Source: Verrucomicrobiota bacterium (GTDB lineage: Bacteria; Verrucomicrobiota; Verrucomicrobiia; Chthoniobacterales; UBA10450). From it: 25,668 nucleotides of DNA. Under the pieces are notes generated by a model that saw nothing but the letters and a program-made list of their open reading frames with translations, did not search any database and was not told the origin of the DNA. The stretch's first letter is position 1, and every line of letters begins with the position of its first letter. The stretch spans positions 1 through 25,668 of the forward strand of contig QHOM01000024.1 in the NCBI GenBank assembly GCA_003218785.1, written 5' to 3'. This document shows, in pieces, positions 1-8,059 of this stretch. The translations under genes were made by a program, and so were the position numbers.

Positions 1-447
1 AAAAAATTCTTTCTTGCCGATAAGGATTGTCCGCTCTCTTACGAACCTTCCGGCGAAGATTTCCTCTCGCCATGTCTCGCTGAAGCTGACGTGATGCGCC
101 GCGTGCTTTTCCCCGCGGAATTCGCGAGCTGGTTAAAAGAATTCATGCCGCAAATCCCGACCACGCCAAATGCCGATTGGCTGTCGGTCACGGTCTCGCC
201 CGATCCGAGCGATCCAAAACTCGCGCACCTTGACGGATTGAATTTGAGTCGCGCGTGGATGTTAGAGGGAATCAGCTCCGCGCTTCCTGCGGATGATCCA
301 CGCCGCGCAGCGCTCTCTGCCACGGCTGACGCCCATCGTCGCGCGGGACTGGCAGCGGTGACCGGGGAGCATTATGAAGGCGGACATTGGCTTGGCAGTT
401 TTGCGGTTTATCTGACCACCCAGCGCGGAATTCAGTGCGCAAAATAA
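1..447 (+). CDS. DUF2891 family protein, C-terminal part
   Basis: The frame is open from base 1 to the TAA at 445-447 and gives 148 residues with no start, so the 5' part lies outside the window. The stretch YEPSGEDFLSP near residue 15, LAHLDGLNLSRAWML in the middle, and GLAAVTGEHYEGGHWLGSFAVY at the end are what I recognise as the conserved C-terminal blocks of the DUF2891 family. Its biochemical function is not known. The many conserved acidic, His and Trp residues suggest an enzyme of the alpha/alpha-barrel type, but that is only inference. The gene converges on the MidA methyltransferase, 55 bp away. Family assignment is confident; function is not. Confidence 0.8.
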   Translation, partial: KKFFLADKDCPLSYEPSGEDFLSPCLAEADVMRRVLFPAEFASWLKEFMPQIPTTPNADWLSVTVSPDPSDPKLAHLDGLNLSRAWMLEGISSALPADDPRRAALSATADAHRRAGLAAVTGEHYEGGHWLGSFAVYLTTQRGIQCAK

Positions 448-502
448 AGAACCAGGGCGGACCTGCCTTCGCCAGGTTTCGGCACGGCAAGCACGGCTAC
501 TT

Positions 503-1687
503 CTACAGTCGCGCTTGGCACAGCCCCAGCGCGGAACGCGGTTCACGCGCGAATTTGAAACCCGCTAACGGCGCGCTAACTCCGACAGCCGCAGGTGCAT
601 CCTTTTCCAGCGCGAGCACTTGAAAACTGCGACCAAGCATTTCTGGATGCAGCAGTGTTTGGAGCGCGCGTTTCGCTTTTCCATCGACATTTTGCTGCAG
701 TTCATCACGAGGCAATTCCGACAGGATTCCAGTGATGAAGTGATGTTGATCAGTGAACCCTGCGACCCGCAAACCGCATGCCTCGGCACGCTCAGCAATA
801 CTTGTCCATTCGACATGCGCGGTGATATCGGCACACCCAACTTCATCGAAGGGAGACGGGAGAAGGCGATGTTGGGCGCGAACTTGCAGCGTTCCGGCGG
901 ACTGCTGCGGCGCGTAAAACTTCTCACACGGATGACCGTAATCGATCGCGAGCACGTAACCACGACCGAGTTTGCATGAAATATTTTCGATCCAATCAAT
1001 CGCAGCAAGATTGATTTCGGTCTGAAAACCCGCGGGCCGCGCAGACAGCTTTTTAAAACGTTTCCGCAGTTTTCGATCGCCTATCGGTTGATCAACAAAT
1101 GCAAATACGGCGCCATTCAGCGTGACAAATTTTTCCCGCCAAGCGGTCGATTTGGGCTTGCTTTCGCCCGACACAATCAGATGCACCGGCATGGAATCCA
1201 GCAGTTCATTGGAAAAATGAACTCCAGTGAACGGCTCGAGCGCATCAATTGAAGCGCGCCACTCGATTTTGTCCCCAAATTCCGCGAGCGTCAGCGATTG
1301 TCGATCTTTCAAGACCGGAAACGGCTCGATGATTCGGTACCGCAAAGCCGCGAAAAAATCCGGCCAGCGTTTGCGCACTGACTCAAGAACGTCGCGCACA
1401 AAGTCACCGTGATGCGTGCCTTGCTCGACAATGACGAAGTTGTTGGTCTTGCCGAGCCGCTCCCATATTTCCGCGAATTGCGCAGCGAGCAGTTGCCCGA
1501 AAACCGGGCCGACGCTCACGTTTGTGAAGTAATCCCCACGTCGCCCAATCGCGCACCGGCCGGAGGAATAATATCCGTGCTCGGGATGATACAACGCCTG
1601 TTCCATGAACCAGGCAAAGGATCGCGGGCCGCGCTTTTGAATTTCCGCGCGGATAATGTCGATCAAAGCAGAGTTTCCAGTGGTCAC
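503..1687 (-). CDS. MidA/NDUFAF7-type class I SAM-dependent methyltransferase
   Basis: A 394-residue protein close to the usual length of the MidA (DUF185, mitochondrial NDUFAF7) family. The family signature is clear: an N-terminal block with FMEQALYHPEHGYYSSG (about residues 26-42), a glycine-poor SAM loop (VEQGTHHGDF, about 87-96), FSNELLDSMPVHLI (about 153-166), YVLAIDYGHP (about 245-254), and a C-terminal DITAHVEWTSI block. In mitochondria the family methylates an arginine of a complex I subunit; the bacterial substrate is not established. The start is a GTG at 1687 with no good ribosome-binding site; a TTG seven codons in is an alternative. It is divergent from the penicillin-binding protein gene, with 77 bp between the preferred starts. 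Confidence 0.88.
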   Translation of the reverse strand: MTTGNSALIDIIRAEIQKRGPRSFAWFMEQALYHPEHGYYSSGRCAIGRRGDYFTNVSVGPVFGQLLAAQFAEIWERLGKTNNFVIVEQGTHHGDFVRDVLESVRKRWPDFFAALRYRIIEPFPVLKDRQSLTLAEFGDKIEWRASIDALEPFTGVHFSNELLDSMPVHLIVSGESKPKSTAWREKFVTLNGAVFAFVDQPIGDRKLRKRFKKLSARPAGFQTEINLAAIDWIENISCKLGRGYVLAIDYGHPCEKFYAPQQSAGTLQVRAQHRLLPSPFDEVGCADITAHVEWTSIAERAEACGLRVAGFTDQHHFITGILSELPRDELQQNVDGKAKRALQTLLHPEMLGRSFQVLALEKDAPAAVGVSAPLAGFKFAREPRSALGLCQARL

Positions 1688-1764
1688 CTCGTAAATCGTT
1701 GAACCGGGAACCGTTTCACCTAAGTTGCACGACCCGGATCAGTTTTCATCCCGACGATTCTAGA

Positions 1765-4104
1765 ATGTCAGTAACCCATCTCATACCCCCGCCGGGCTAT
1801 CGCTTTCGTCCGCCCTGGTATTCGAGGCCGTGGTTCTACATTTCCACCGGGGTCCTTGCGGTCTTCGCCGGCGGCTTGGCAGCTTACATTTTCAGTCTCG
1901 TCGCCGATCTCAAAGCGCAGGCCAGAACCTTTGATCTGGACAAGCTCGAACAAATGGAATCAGCGAGCGTGATTCTCGATCGAAAAGGCAAGATATTCGG
2001 ACAGATCTACGTCGAGAACCGCGAGACGGTGCCTTATGATCAGTTGCCCCGCGATCTGATCAACGCGGTGGTCGCGGTCGAGGACGCAAAATTTTATCAG
2101 CATCACGGCTACGATTTGCTGGGGATCATTCGCGCGGCGTTGAAAAACTTGACGGCCGGTCAGGTCCGCCAGGGCGCGAGCACAATTACCCAGCAACTCG
2201 CGCGTAACAGTTTTTCACTCAAGGAGAGAACTTATCGTCGCAAGCTGCTAGAAGTTTTTCTGGCGCGCCGAATCGAAGAGCAGTTCGACAAGCAAAAAAT
2301 CATGGAGCTCTATCTCAACCGGATTTATTTCGGCGGCGGCCTCTACGGCGCGGAAGCAGCGGCGCGGGGCTACTTCGGCAAATCTGCGCGCGAAATGTCA
2401 CTGGCAGAATGCACGACTCTCGCCGGCCTGATCAAGAGTCCGAATAAACTATCGCCCTGGGCTGACCGCGCCGCGTCACGCGAAGCGCGCAATTACGCGC
2501 TCGACCGGATGCGCGATCTCGACTTTATCAGCCGCGAACGATGCGCCAAGGCGCGAGCGGAAGAAATCGTCATTGGGAGCCGGCAAAACGCTCAGGGACA
2601 AACTTATGCAGTCGATTACATCCGCCAGCAAGTAATCGCCGCAGTTGGATGGGACCGCGCGATGAATGAGGGCTTTCGGATTCACACAACAATCGATGTC
2701 GATCTTCAGAAAGCTGCCGAGGATTCTCTCCGCGCGAATCTCGACCGAATTGAAAAGCATCCCGATTACAATCATCAGACTTATGCCGAATACGCGGCCG
2801 CCTTTCGCAAAGCAAAAGCACACGGCACAATGACCAACCAACCCGCGCCTGAGTATCTTCAAGGCGCGGTAATTGGGCTGGATAATGAGACGGGCGATAT
2901 CCTGGTCCTCGTAGGCGGGCGCGATTTTGAGCACAATCAGTATGACCGGGCGCTGCAAGCCAGGCGCCCGGCCGGAACCGCGATGCTGCCGTTCGCTTAC
3001 GCCGCTGCCTTTGAAAAAGGAATGTTTCCGGGATCACTTGTGGAAGATTCGCCGCTCGATAATCGCGCAGTCATGGTTGGCGGCACAACCGGGATCCTCG
3101 GCGAATGGGGTCCGGAAAGCGCTGAGAACCGCTACGAAGGTGCAATTACGGCAAGGCAGGCCCTGACCAAATCAAAAAATGGCGCAACTGTCCGCATCGG
3201 CATGAACGCGGGCGTCGATTCGGTCTTGCAGCTTTGCTCTGCGGCGGGGATCCGTTCGCCACTTCGTTCATATCCGGCTACACTTCTCGGTAGCAGCGAG
3301 ATTACGCTCGTCGAGCTCGCGCTGGCTTACACGATATTCCCAAACGCCGGCTGGCGGGCAAACGCATCGCACATTTTGGAGCGCATCGAAGAAAAGGACG
3401 GGACACTGGTGTGGGACGCGAAGCCCGACCGCACACGGCAAACAGTCATCAAACCTGAAACCGCCTATGAGGTGCATTCCTGTCTTGTTGACGCGCTCCA
3501 ATCGGGAACAGGAAAAGCGGCGTACACAGAATTTGGCTTAAAGAAAATGCCGGCGGGTGGCAAAACTGGCACGGCCTACGATTTTACCGATGCCCTTTTC
3601 GCCGGATACGATTCCAATTTTACATGCGCAGTTTGGACAGGCTTTGACAAACCGCAAAAGATCTATCGTGGCGCGTTCGGGCGTGAACTCGCTTTGCCGG
3701 TTTGGGTTGACGTTATGAATGCGGCCGCCCGGGAGTATCCGCCGCGCGAAATCAAACAGCCAGCAAATCTGAAGCAGGTCGAGATTTGTTCGAGGTCCGG
3801 TTTGCTCGCCACCGACAAGTGTTATGACGCCGTGAAAACGGCAACCGGCGATACGGTTCAAAGACGCACGACCTATATGGAGATCGCAACCCCCGCGCAG
3901 GCGCCTACCGAATCTTGTAACGTCCACGGCGAACCCCGCGCCCGCCTAGTGCGCAACCTTCCTTCCGGCGATTTGCCGCGGGCCGCGCTTGCCGTGGATC
4001 ACCTTGAAACCCGAACCGACGCCGGAGGTGGCAAGAGAAACGACCGCCAACCAAAAGATCGACGGCGCGAACCAAGCGGGATCGACGAGACCCTCAAGCG
4101 TTGA
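1765..4104 (+). CDS. Class A penicillin-binding protein (PBP1a-like), altered SxxK motif, shifted tail
   Basis: A bifunctional peptidoglycan synthase by architecture: cytoplasmic N-terminus, one membrane helix (about residues 25-48), a GT51 glycosyltransferase domain, a transpeptidase domain and a tail. GT51 motifs are intact: EDAKFYQHHG with the catalytic Glu near residue 106, GASTITQQ at 137-144, and IMELYLNRIYFGGGLYG. In the transpeptidase domain SKN (470-472) and KTGT (600-603) are normal, but the place of the nucleophile motif SxxK reads TAML (405-408) within RRPAGTAMLPF. Crosslinking by this protein is therefore doubtful, while glycan polymerisation should remain. The ATG at 1765 is chosen over 1699 because it sits just before the proline-rich cytoplasmic segment. 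After AALAVD (3991-3999) the frame appears to slip; the last 35 or so residues look out of frame. Confidence 0.9.
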   Translation: MSVTHLIPPPGYRFRPPWYSRPWFYISTGVLAVFAGGLAAYIFSLVADLKAQARTFDLDKLEQMESASVILDRKGKIFGQIYVENRETVPYDQLPRDLINAVVAVEDAKFYQHHGYDLLGIIRAALKNLTAGQVRQGASTITQQLARNSFSLKERTYRRKLLEVFLARRIEEQFDKQKIMELYLNRIYFGGGLYGAEAAARGYFGKSAREMSLAECTTLAGLIKSPNKLSPWADRAASREARNYALDRMRDLDFISRERCAKARAEEIVIGSRQNAQGQTYAVDYIRQQVIAAVGWDRAMNEGFRIHTTIDVDLQKAAEDSLRANLDRIEKHPDYNHQTYAEYAAAFRKAKAHGTMTNQPAPEYLQGAVIGLDNETGDILVLVGGRDFEHNQYDRALQARRPAGTAMLPFAYAAAFEKGMFPGSLVEDSPLDNRAVMVGGTTGILGEWGPESAENRYEGAITARQALTKSKNGATVRIGMNAGVDSVLQLCSAAGIRSPLRSYPATLLGSSEITLVELALAYTIFPNAGWRANASHILERIEEKDGTLVWDAKPDRTRQTVIKPETAYEVHSCLVDALQSGTGKAAYTEFGLKKMPAGGKTGTAYDFTDALFAGYDSNFTCAVWTGFDKPQKIYRGAFGRELALPVWVDVMNAAAREYPPREIKQPANLKQVEICSRSGLLATDKCYDAVKTATGDTVQRRTTYMEIATPAQAPTESCNVHGEPRARLVRNLPSGDLPRAALAVDHLETRTDAGGGKRNDRQPKDRRREPSGIDETLKR

Positions 4105-4303
4105 CCAGTCGGGAGGCACGCCAATCAATCAAGCGCCGGAATCCGCTCCGCCGATTAGGAAAGCGATCCCGGTTGAGCCGCAAGATAAAAAACCAGTCGA
4201 AATTCGGCGGGCGATGCCGGTTAAACCGCTTGATCAGGAGAACGCGAATGAGACGCTCTTGAAATCAGCGACAACGCCGGCTCCGAGCGATCTCAACCAA
4301 TAA
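4001..4303 (+). pseudogene. Displaced C-terminal tail of the penicillin-binding protein (+1 frame)
   Basis: This frame, +1 relative to the upstream gene, encodes a 100-residue proline- and charge-rich segment that begins TLKPEPTPE and ends at TAA 4301-4303. It contains a repeated unit, IRKAIPVEPQDK and then IRRAMPVKPLDQ about 15 residues later. It has no good start of its own (only a TTG at 3989). Its composition is typical of the disordered periplasmic tails of Gram-negative class A PBPs, and its stop lies 3 nt before the next gene's ATG, as expected for the original operon layout. I infer that it is the true end of the PBP, separated by one extra base (or a larger deletion) near 3999-4001. 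A small independent protein is the less likely alternative. Confidence 0.6.
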
Positions 4304-4306
4304 GCA

Positions 4307-5362
4307 ATGACGTCTCAGGGCGCAGACGATTTTCGGCTGACTGTTCTTAATCCAGGCGGTCGTGACCCGGAGCAACATTTTCAGGACACACCCGGCCCAG
4401 GCCAGGGAGAACATCCGCCCATCAATTTCCACGCTTTTGCGGCGTGTACGCGCGGAGCTTTTCATTATGACACGCGCCGCGCAATCGCAGAGGGAACACC
4501 GGTTCTCCTGCTTTTGCGCGGCGAATTCCGGGCTTCGGAGCGCGCACTTGACGATTTAGAAAACCATGGACGGATGGTCGTTGTTTCTCTCAAGGAGACG
4601 GGGCTGCATCAGATTGCACAACAATTATGCGATCGCGCGAAATTGTCGCGCTTCATGAAGATTCTGGCGCAAGCCGATGGATGCATTGCCACCACTCCGG
4701 AAGCTGCGGAGATTTGTCAGCGCGCCGGTTGTAAACATGATCCCGCCACGATCGCTTTCATCCCGACGCCTTATCCGATCGAAGATCGACCATGGAATTT
4801 TTCTGTGCCACCTGACGAACAAGCGGGAATTTTTGTTGGCACACGCGAATGGGATGTCCCATCGCGCAACCATTTCGCGGCTCTGCTGGTCGCGCGGCAG
4901 CTTTGTGTAGCGGCCGGCGAACCGGTCACAGTCGTCAATCTGGATGGAATTAAAGTGCGACGATTGCTTTGGGAGTTAAAGTTTCCAGAAGGAAAATTCC
5001 GGGTGATTGAGGGGGAAAAACCGTATCCGGATTATCTGCGTGTAGTGGCCCGGCATAAAATTGTTTTGCAACTGGACCGCAGCCGCGTGCCCGGCCAGGT
5101 GGCGGGCGACGCGCTTCTCTGCCGGACCGTTTGCGTGGGTGGGGATGGCGCGATTGAACGAATCGCTTTCCCAAAAATCTGCGGCAAGGGACGGACAATC
5201 GACCAAATCGCTTCCACGGCACTCGACTTGCTGAAAAATGCCGATGCCCGCACCGCGTTTGTCGCAGAATCGCAACAGCACGCACTGGAGCGGCTTTCGT
5301 TTCAAGCCGTGCGCTCGCAATTGGCAAAGTTTTTTGCCCAAGTCGCAAACGCAAAACGATAG
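4307..5362 (+). CDS. Uncharacterised glycosyltransferase-like protein
   Basis: A 351-residue soluble protein with no signal peptide. I do not recognise a named family. The layout resembles a GT-B fold: an N-terminal half with HAFAACTRGAF and a segment VLLLLRGEF, then IATTPEAAEICQRAGC, IAFIPTPYPI and a C-terminal half with GIFVGTREWDVPSRNHFAAL, followed by VLQLDRSRVPGQVAGDALL, similar in position to the nucleotide-sugar site of GT4-like enzymes. No clear E-x7-E motif is seen. Its ATG lies 3 nt after the stop of the displaced PBP tail, so it was probably translated with the PBP and may act on envelope glycans. It faces the GT4 gene, with an inverted repeat between them. Confidence 0.6.
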   Translation: MTSQGADDFRLTVLNPGGRDPEQHFQDTPGPGQGEHPPINFHAFAACTRGAFHYDTRRAIAEGTPVLLLLRGEFRASERALDDLENHGRMVVVSLKETGLHQIAQQLCDRAKLSRFMKILAQADGCIATTPEAAEICQRAGCKHDPATIAFIPTPYPIEDRPWNFSVPPDEQAGIFVGTREWDVPSRNHFAALLVARQLCVAAGEPVTVVNLDGIKVRRLLWELKFPEGKFRVIEGEKPYPDYLRVVARHKIVLQLDRSRVPGQVAGDALLCRTVCVGGDGAIERIAFPKICGKGRTIDQIASTALDLLKNADARTAFVAESQQHALERLSFQAVRSQLAKFFAQVANAKR

Positions 5363-5484
5363 GTAGGGCGGCGGTTGACCTCAATTGCTCTGTCGGATTC
5401 GCCGGCTCCCGTTCGACTTCGCTCAGGGCAAGCTTCAAGGCTCGCCCCACCAGCCAAAGGTGATTGGGGTCAACCACCGCTACC
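5362..5484. repeat. Inverted-repeat element between convergent genes
   Basis: The arm at 5362-5385 matches the reverse complement of 5463-5484 at 20 of 22 positions with one 2-nt gap; the core GGTTGACC is shared. The arms enclose about 77 bp. The left arm starts at the last base of the upstream stop codon and the right arm contains the stop codon of the GT4 gene (5480-5482). It could act as a bidirectional terminator or be a MITE/REP-like dispersed element; no T-run is present. Confidence 0.6.
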
Positions 5485-6634
5485 CAATCATTTGTAGATA
5501 AATATCTTCCAAACGCCGCGCCTGTGCCCGCAGGTCGAAATTTTCTCGAACGACCGCAGCGCCCGCATGCGCAATGCGCGAAAGAAAAGCGGGATCTTCG
5601 GCTACATCGAGCAACGCGTGCGTCAATTCACCAACATCGCGCTCGGGCACGAGGACGCCGCTCACCCCATGCTCGATCGCTTCGGGAATCCCACCATGCC
5701 GGGTTGCGAACACCGGGAGTCCGCTCGCCATCGCTTCCAACATTGAATTTGGTATCCCTTCCTGGTTTCCGTCGGCGCCGGTTTCGCTCGGATGCAGGAA
5801 AATATGTGACGCATAATAACTGTCGCGCAGTTGGTCCTGCGAAACAAAGCCGGTAAATAAAACGCGTCTGTCGATCTTCATTTCGCCCGCCAGCTTTTGA
5901 AGTTCGCCTAGCAATGGCCCTTCTCCGGCGATCGTTAGCGTCGAGTTTGGATATTGCCTCAAAAAATTGGCGAAAGCGCGGAGCGCGACCGGCAGACCTT
6001 TCTTGTCGATCAGACGACAAGCTTGCACGAATCGCCATTCGCCCCCGCGGCTGCGGGTCGGAAAGTTGCGTTCGCGGAATGGAAATTCGTCGAGCGGAAT
6101 TCCGGTCCGCTGAACGTCGATCTTTTTTTTGTCGCAGCCAAGATCGACAACCGCGCGCCGCAAAGAGTCCGAGCGGACAAGAACAATCTTCACCGCGTCC
6201 AGCATCTGCTTCGTGGCCTCTCGGTATGCTGGCTTGTTCATGTCCACCATCACATCGGCGCCGTGAAAGGAGACAACCGATGGCTTTCGCCATGCGCGAA
6301 TTAGCGGCAACAGATGCACCGCGATCTGGCCGAAATAAATGTGCAAAAGCTGAGCGTCGGCCTTTCTTAAGACCTCCAGCAACGCGCGAAGCTCCCCGTC
6401 CGAAATTTGCCACGGCACGTCGCGCACTTGTCTGGACCAGAAGCGCCGCAGGAAATGCGTGGCCGGCTTGGCGACAATGTGGACCGGCTCAAGTGGGTAG
6501 CGCTCAGCTTGTGCGCGCTTCTGCGCGATCACCACCGGAAGGCAACGTTTCAAACCAGTTATCTGCCGATAGATGTGCAACATCTCCGGTTTCAAGAACG
6601 TCGCGCAATAGCAGGCGACAACCGGGATATCCAA
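5480..6634 (-). CDS. Glycosyltransferase family 4 (GT-B)
   Basis: About 384 residues with a GT4 layout: N-terminal VVACYCATFLKPEMLHIYRQ, then LLHIYFGQIAVHLLPL and VVSFHGADVMV in the acceptor domain, and in the donor domain FVQACRLIDKKGLPVALRAF, LTIAGEGPLLGEL, VLFTGFV and the E-x7-E block EGIPNSMLEAMASGLPVFAT, which holds the nucleotide sugar. A retaining transfer from a UDP- or GDP-sugar in exopolysaccharide or lipopolysaccharide synthesis is likely; sugar and acceptor cannot be told. The frame stays open to a TTG at 6670, but residues before 6634 would be encoded by a heptanucleotide repeat; I prefer the TTG at 6634 directly after the repeat. A first ATG lies further in, at residue 30 of the long form. 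It follows the small secreted-protein gene on the same strand. Confidence 0.85.
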   Translation of the reverse strand: MDIPVVACYCATFLKPEMLHIYRQITGLKRCLPVVIAQKRAQAERYPLEPVHIVAKPATHFLRRFWSRQVRDVPWQISDGELRALLEVLRKADAQLLHIYFGQIAVHLLPLIRAWRKPSVVSFHGADVMVDMNKPAYREATKQMLDAVKIVLVRSDSLRRAVVDLGCDKKKIDVQRTGIPLDEFPFRERNFPTRSRGGEWRFVQACRLIDKKGLPVALRAFANFLRQYPNSTLTIAGEGPLLGELQKLAGEMKIDRRVLFTGFVSQDQLRDSYYASHIFLHPSETGADGNQEGIPNSMLEAMASGLPVFATRHGGIPEAIEHGVSGVLVPERDVGELTHALLDVAEDPAFLSRIAHAGAAVVRENFDLRAQARRLEDIYLQMIG

Positions 6635-6635
6635 G

Positions 6636-6663
6636 TTCGAATTTCGAATTTCGAATTTCGAAT
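6636..6663 (-). repeat. Heptanucleotide tandem repeat before the GT4 start
   Basis: Four exact tandem copies of TTCGAAT (+ strand) end 1 nt before the TTG at 6634. The unit contains the palindrome TTCGAA. No Shine-Dalgarno sequence lies between the repeat and the start. Confidence 0.9.
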
Positions 6664-6666
6664 TTA

Positions 6667-6963
6667 TCAAAAGATGATCTCGAAGAGCTTAATGCCCTTC
6701 CATTTTCCCGGAATGTTTGGATCAAATGACGTGTGTTCCACCCAGGTGCCATATTTTGCAGGCGCTCCCGGATTAAGCATCTGGAATGGATTCCCGCCGC
6801 GAACTGCTTGCGGAACCACTCCCGTAACCTCCGGGCGTTGTAAGAGTGGTGGCGGCGTGGCCATTGCTCGCACCGGTTTTTGTGGCCCAATAGGCGCAGT
6901 GTATGTTTGTGCCGAAGCAGTTGCAACCAGCGCAGCCAGGATCGCGATCAGTAGTGTTTTCAT
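6667..6963 (-). CDS. Small secreted protein of unknown function
   Basis: A 98-residue protein that starts with a textbook signal peptide: MKTLL, a hydrophobic core, and a likely signal peptidase I site ASA-QT around residue 18. The mature part is about 80 residues, rich in Pro and Gly (IGPQKP, TPPPLLQRPEV, MLNPGAPAKYGTWVEHTSF) and without Cys or recognisable domain. The ATG at 6963 is preceded by AAGGAAA at good spacing, so the start is well supported. The stop overlaps a possible TTG start of the GT4 gene downstream. I do not recognise the family; a periplasmic or outer-surface role is inferred only from the signal peptide. Confidence 0.75.
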   Translation of the reverse strand: MKTLLIAILAALVATASAQTYTAPIGPQKPVRAMATPPPLLQRPEVTGVVPQAVRGGNPFQMLNPGAPAKYGTWVEHTSFDPNIPGKWKGIKLFEIIF

Positions 6964-7032
6964 GTTTTTCCTTTCTTGCGAGCGCGTGCAAGTTCTTGCC
7001 CGTCACAACGCCTGCCCACATTATATACTTCG

Positions 7033-8004
7033 ATGGACTATCTTGAAAAGGCCGCACGTGTCCTAGACATAGAAATTTTTGAGCTCAACCGACTCCGAGA
7101 GCGTCTGGGCGAAAATTTCTCTCGCGCCGTTGAACTAATTAAGGAAGCGGTCGACACGCGCGGCAAAGTGGTCGTGGTCGGCGTGGGAAAGTCTGGACAC
7201 ATCGGCGCAAAAATTGCCGCTACTCTCACCAGCACGGGATCGCCGGCCGTCGTGCTCGATTCCTCAAACGCTTTGCACGGCGACCTTGGCATGATCGCCG
7301 ATGGCGATGTCGTGCTCGCCCTAAGCGCGAGTGGCGAGACGGAGGAATTGCTCCGAATCCTGCCCGCGATTGCCCGGTTCCAAGTCAGGATCATCGCCAT
7401 GTGCGGCGATCCGAAATCCACGCTCGCACAAAATGCGCATCTGTTTCTCGATGTAAATATCGAACAGGAAGCATGCCCGCTGAATCTGGCGCCGACGTCG
7501 AGCACAACGGTGATGCTGGCATTGGGCGACGCGCTGGCGATGGTGCTGCTCGAGGCGCGCGGTTTTAATAAGGAAGATTTCGCAAAGTTTCATCCCGCCG
7601 GCGTGATCGGCCGTAGCCTGCTCATGCGTGTGCATCAAATCATGCGACCACCGGTAGCGATGGCGATCGTTTCAACCGACACTCCGATACGTGACGTCCT
7701 CAAAGCAATGACCAGCGTCCGTGCGGGGGCGGCTGTCGTGGCGGACGAAGATCGACGATTACTCGGAATTTTCACGCACGGAGATTTCGTGCGGCATTTT
7801 CAATCCGATTCAAAGATCGGCGAACGGCTGGTCGCAGACTTGATGACGTTAAACCCAGTCACGGTGCACCAAGACAAACTCGCAGTTGAAATCCTTAATC
7901 TGCTTGAACGCCATCGCATCGACGACCTTGTCGTGGTCGATGATAATAACGTTCCGGTCGGCATCGTCGATTCACAAGACCTCACGCGCTTGAAGTTGTT
8001 ATAA
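7033..8004 (+). CDS. kdsD: D-arabinose-5-phosphate isomerase, KdsD/KpsF family
   Basis: Converts D-ribulose 5-phosphate to D-arabinose 5-phosphate, the first step to Kdo of lipopolysaccharide, in the cytoplasm. The 323 residues match the family length. An SIS domain comes first, with VVGVGKSGHIGAKIAATL (Lys53 at the sugar-phosphate site), ALSASGETEELL, EQEACPLNLAPTSSTTVMLALGDALA and FHPAG with the conserved His. Two CBS domains follow, from about residue 205 (HQIMRPP; LMTLNPVTV; LLERHRIDDLVVVDD). The ATG at 7033 is chosen over an upstream TTG at 6976 because homologous sequence starts here (MDYLEKAARVLDIEI). It is divergent from the small secreted-protein gene with about 70 bp between. Presence of this gene argues for a Gram-negative, Kdo-containing outer membrane. 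Confidence 0.93.
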   Translation: MDYLEKAARVLDIEIFELNRLRERLGENFSRAVELIKEAVDTRGKVVVVGVGKSGHIGAKIAATLTSTGSPAVVLDSSNALHGDLGMIADGDVVLALSASGETEELLRILPAIARFQVRIIAMCGDPKSTLAQNAHLFLDVNIEQEACPLNLAPTSSTTVMLALGDALAMVLLEARGFNKEDFAKFHPAGVIGRSLLMRVHQIMRPPVAMAIVSTDTPIRDVLKAMTSVRAGAAVVADEDRRLLGIFTHGDFVRHFQSDSKIGERLVADLMTLNPVTVHQDKLAVEILNLLERHRIDDLVVVDDNNVPVGIVDSQDLTRLKLL

Positions 8005-8026
8005 GCGCATGTAGCGTCCGCGCTCC

Positions 8027-8054
8027 CTAAACTTTCAACTAATAACTCGCAACT
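8027..8054 (+). repeat. Heptanucleotide repeat directly before efp
   Basis: Four consecutive 7-nt units all end in AACT (8027-8033, 8034-8040, 8041-8047, 8048-8054) with variable first three bases, then five bases and the efp ATG at 8060. There is no Shine-Dalgarno sequence between. Confidence 0.8.
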
Positions 8055-8059
8055 TTCCC

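Noticed and set aside
5914..6729. 271-codon frame on the plus strand over the GT4 gene
   Set aside because: Antisense shadow; Arg/Ser-rich product without family character, while the opposite strand has clear GT4 motifs.
7024..7029. TATACT just before kdsD as a -10 box
   Set aside because: It would put the transcription start inside the first codons, and the only TTG-type -35 candidate is 22 nt away.
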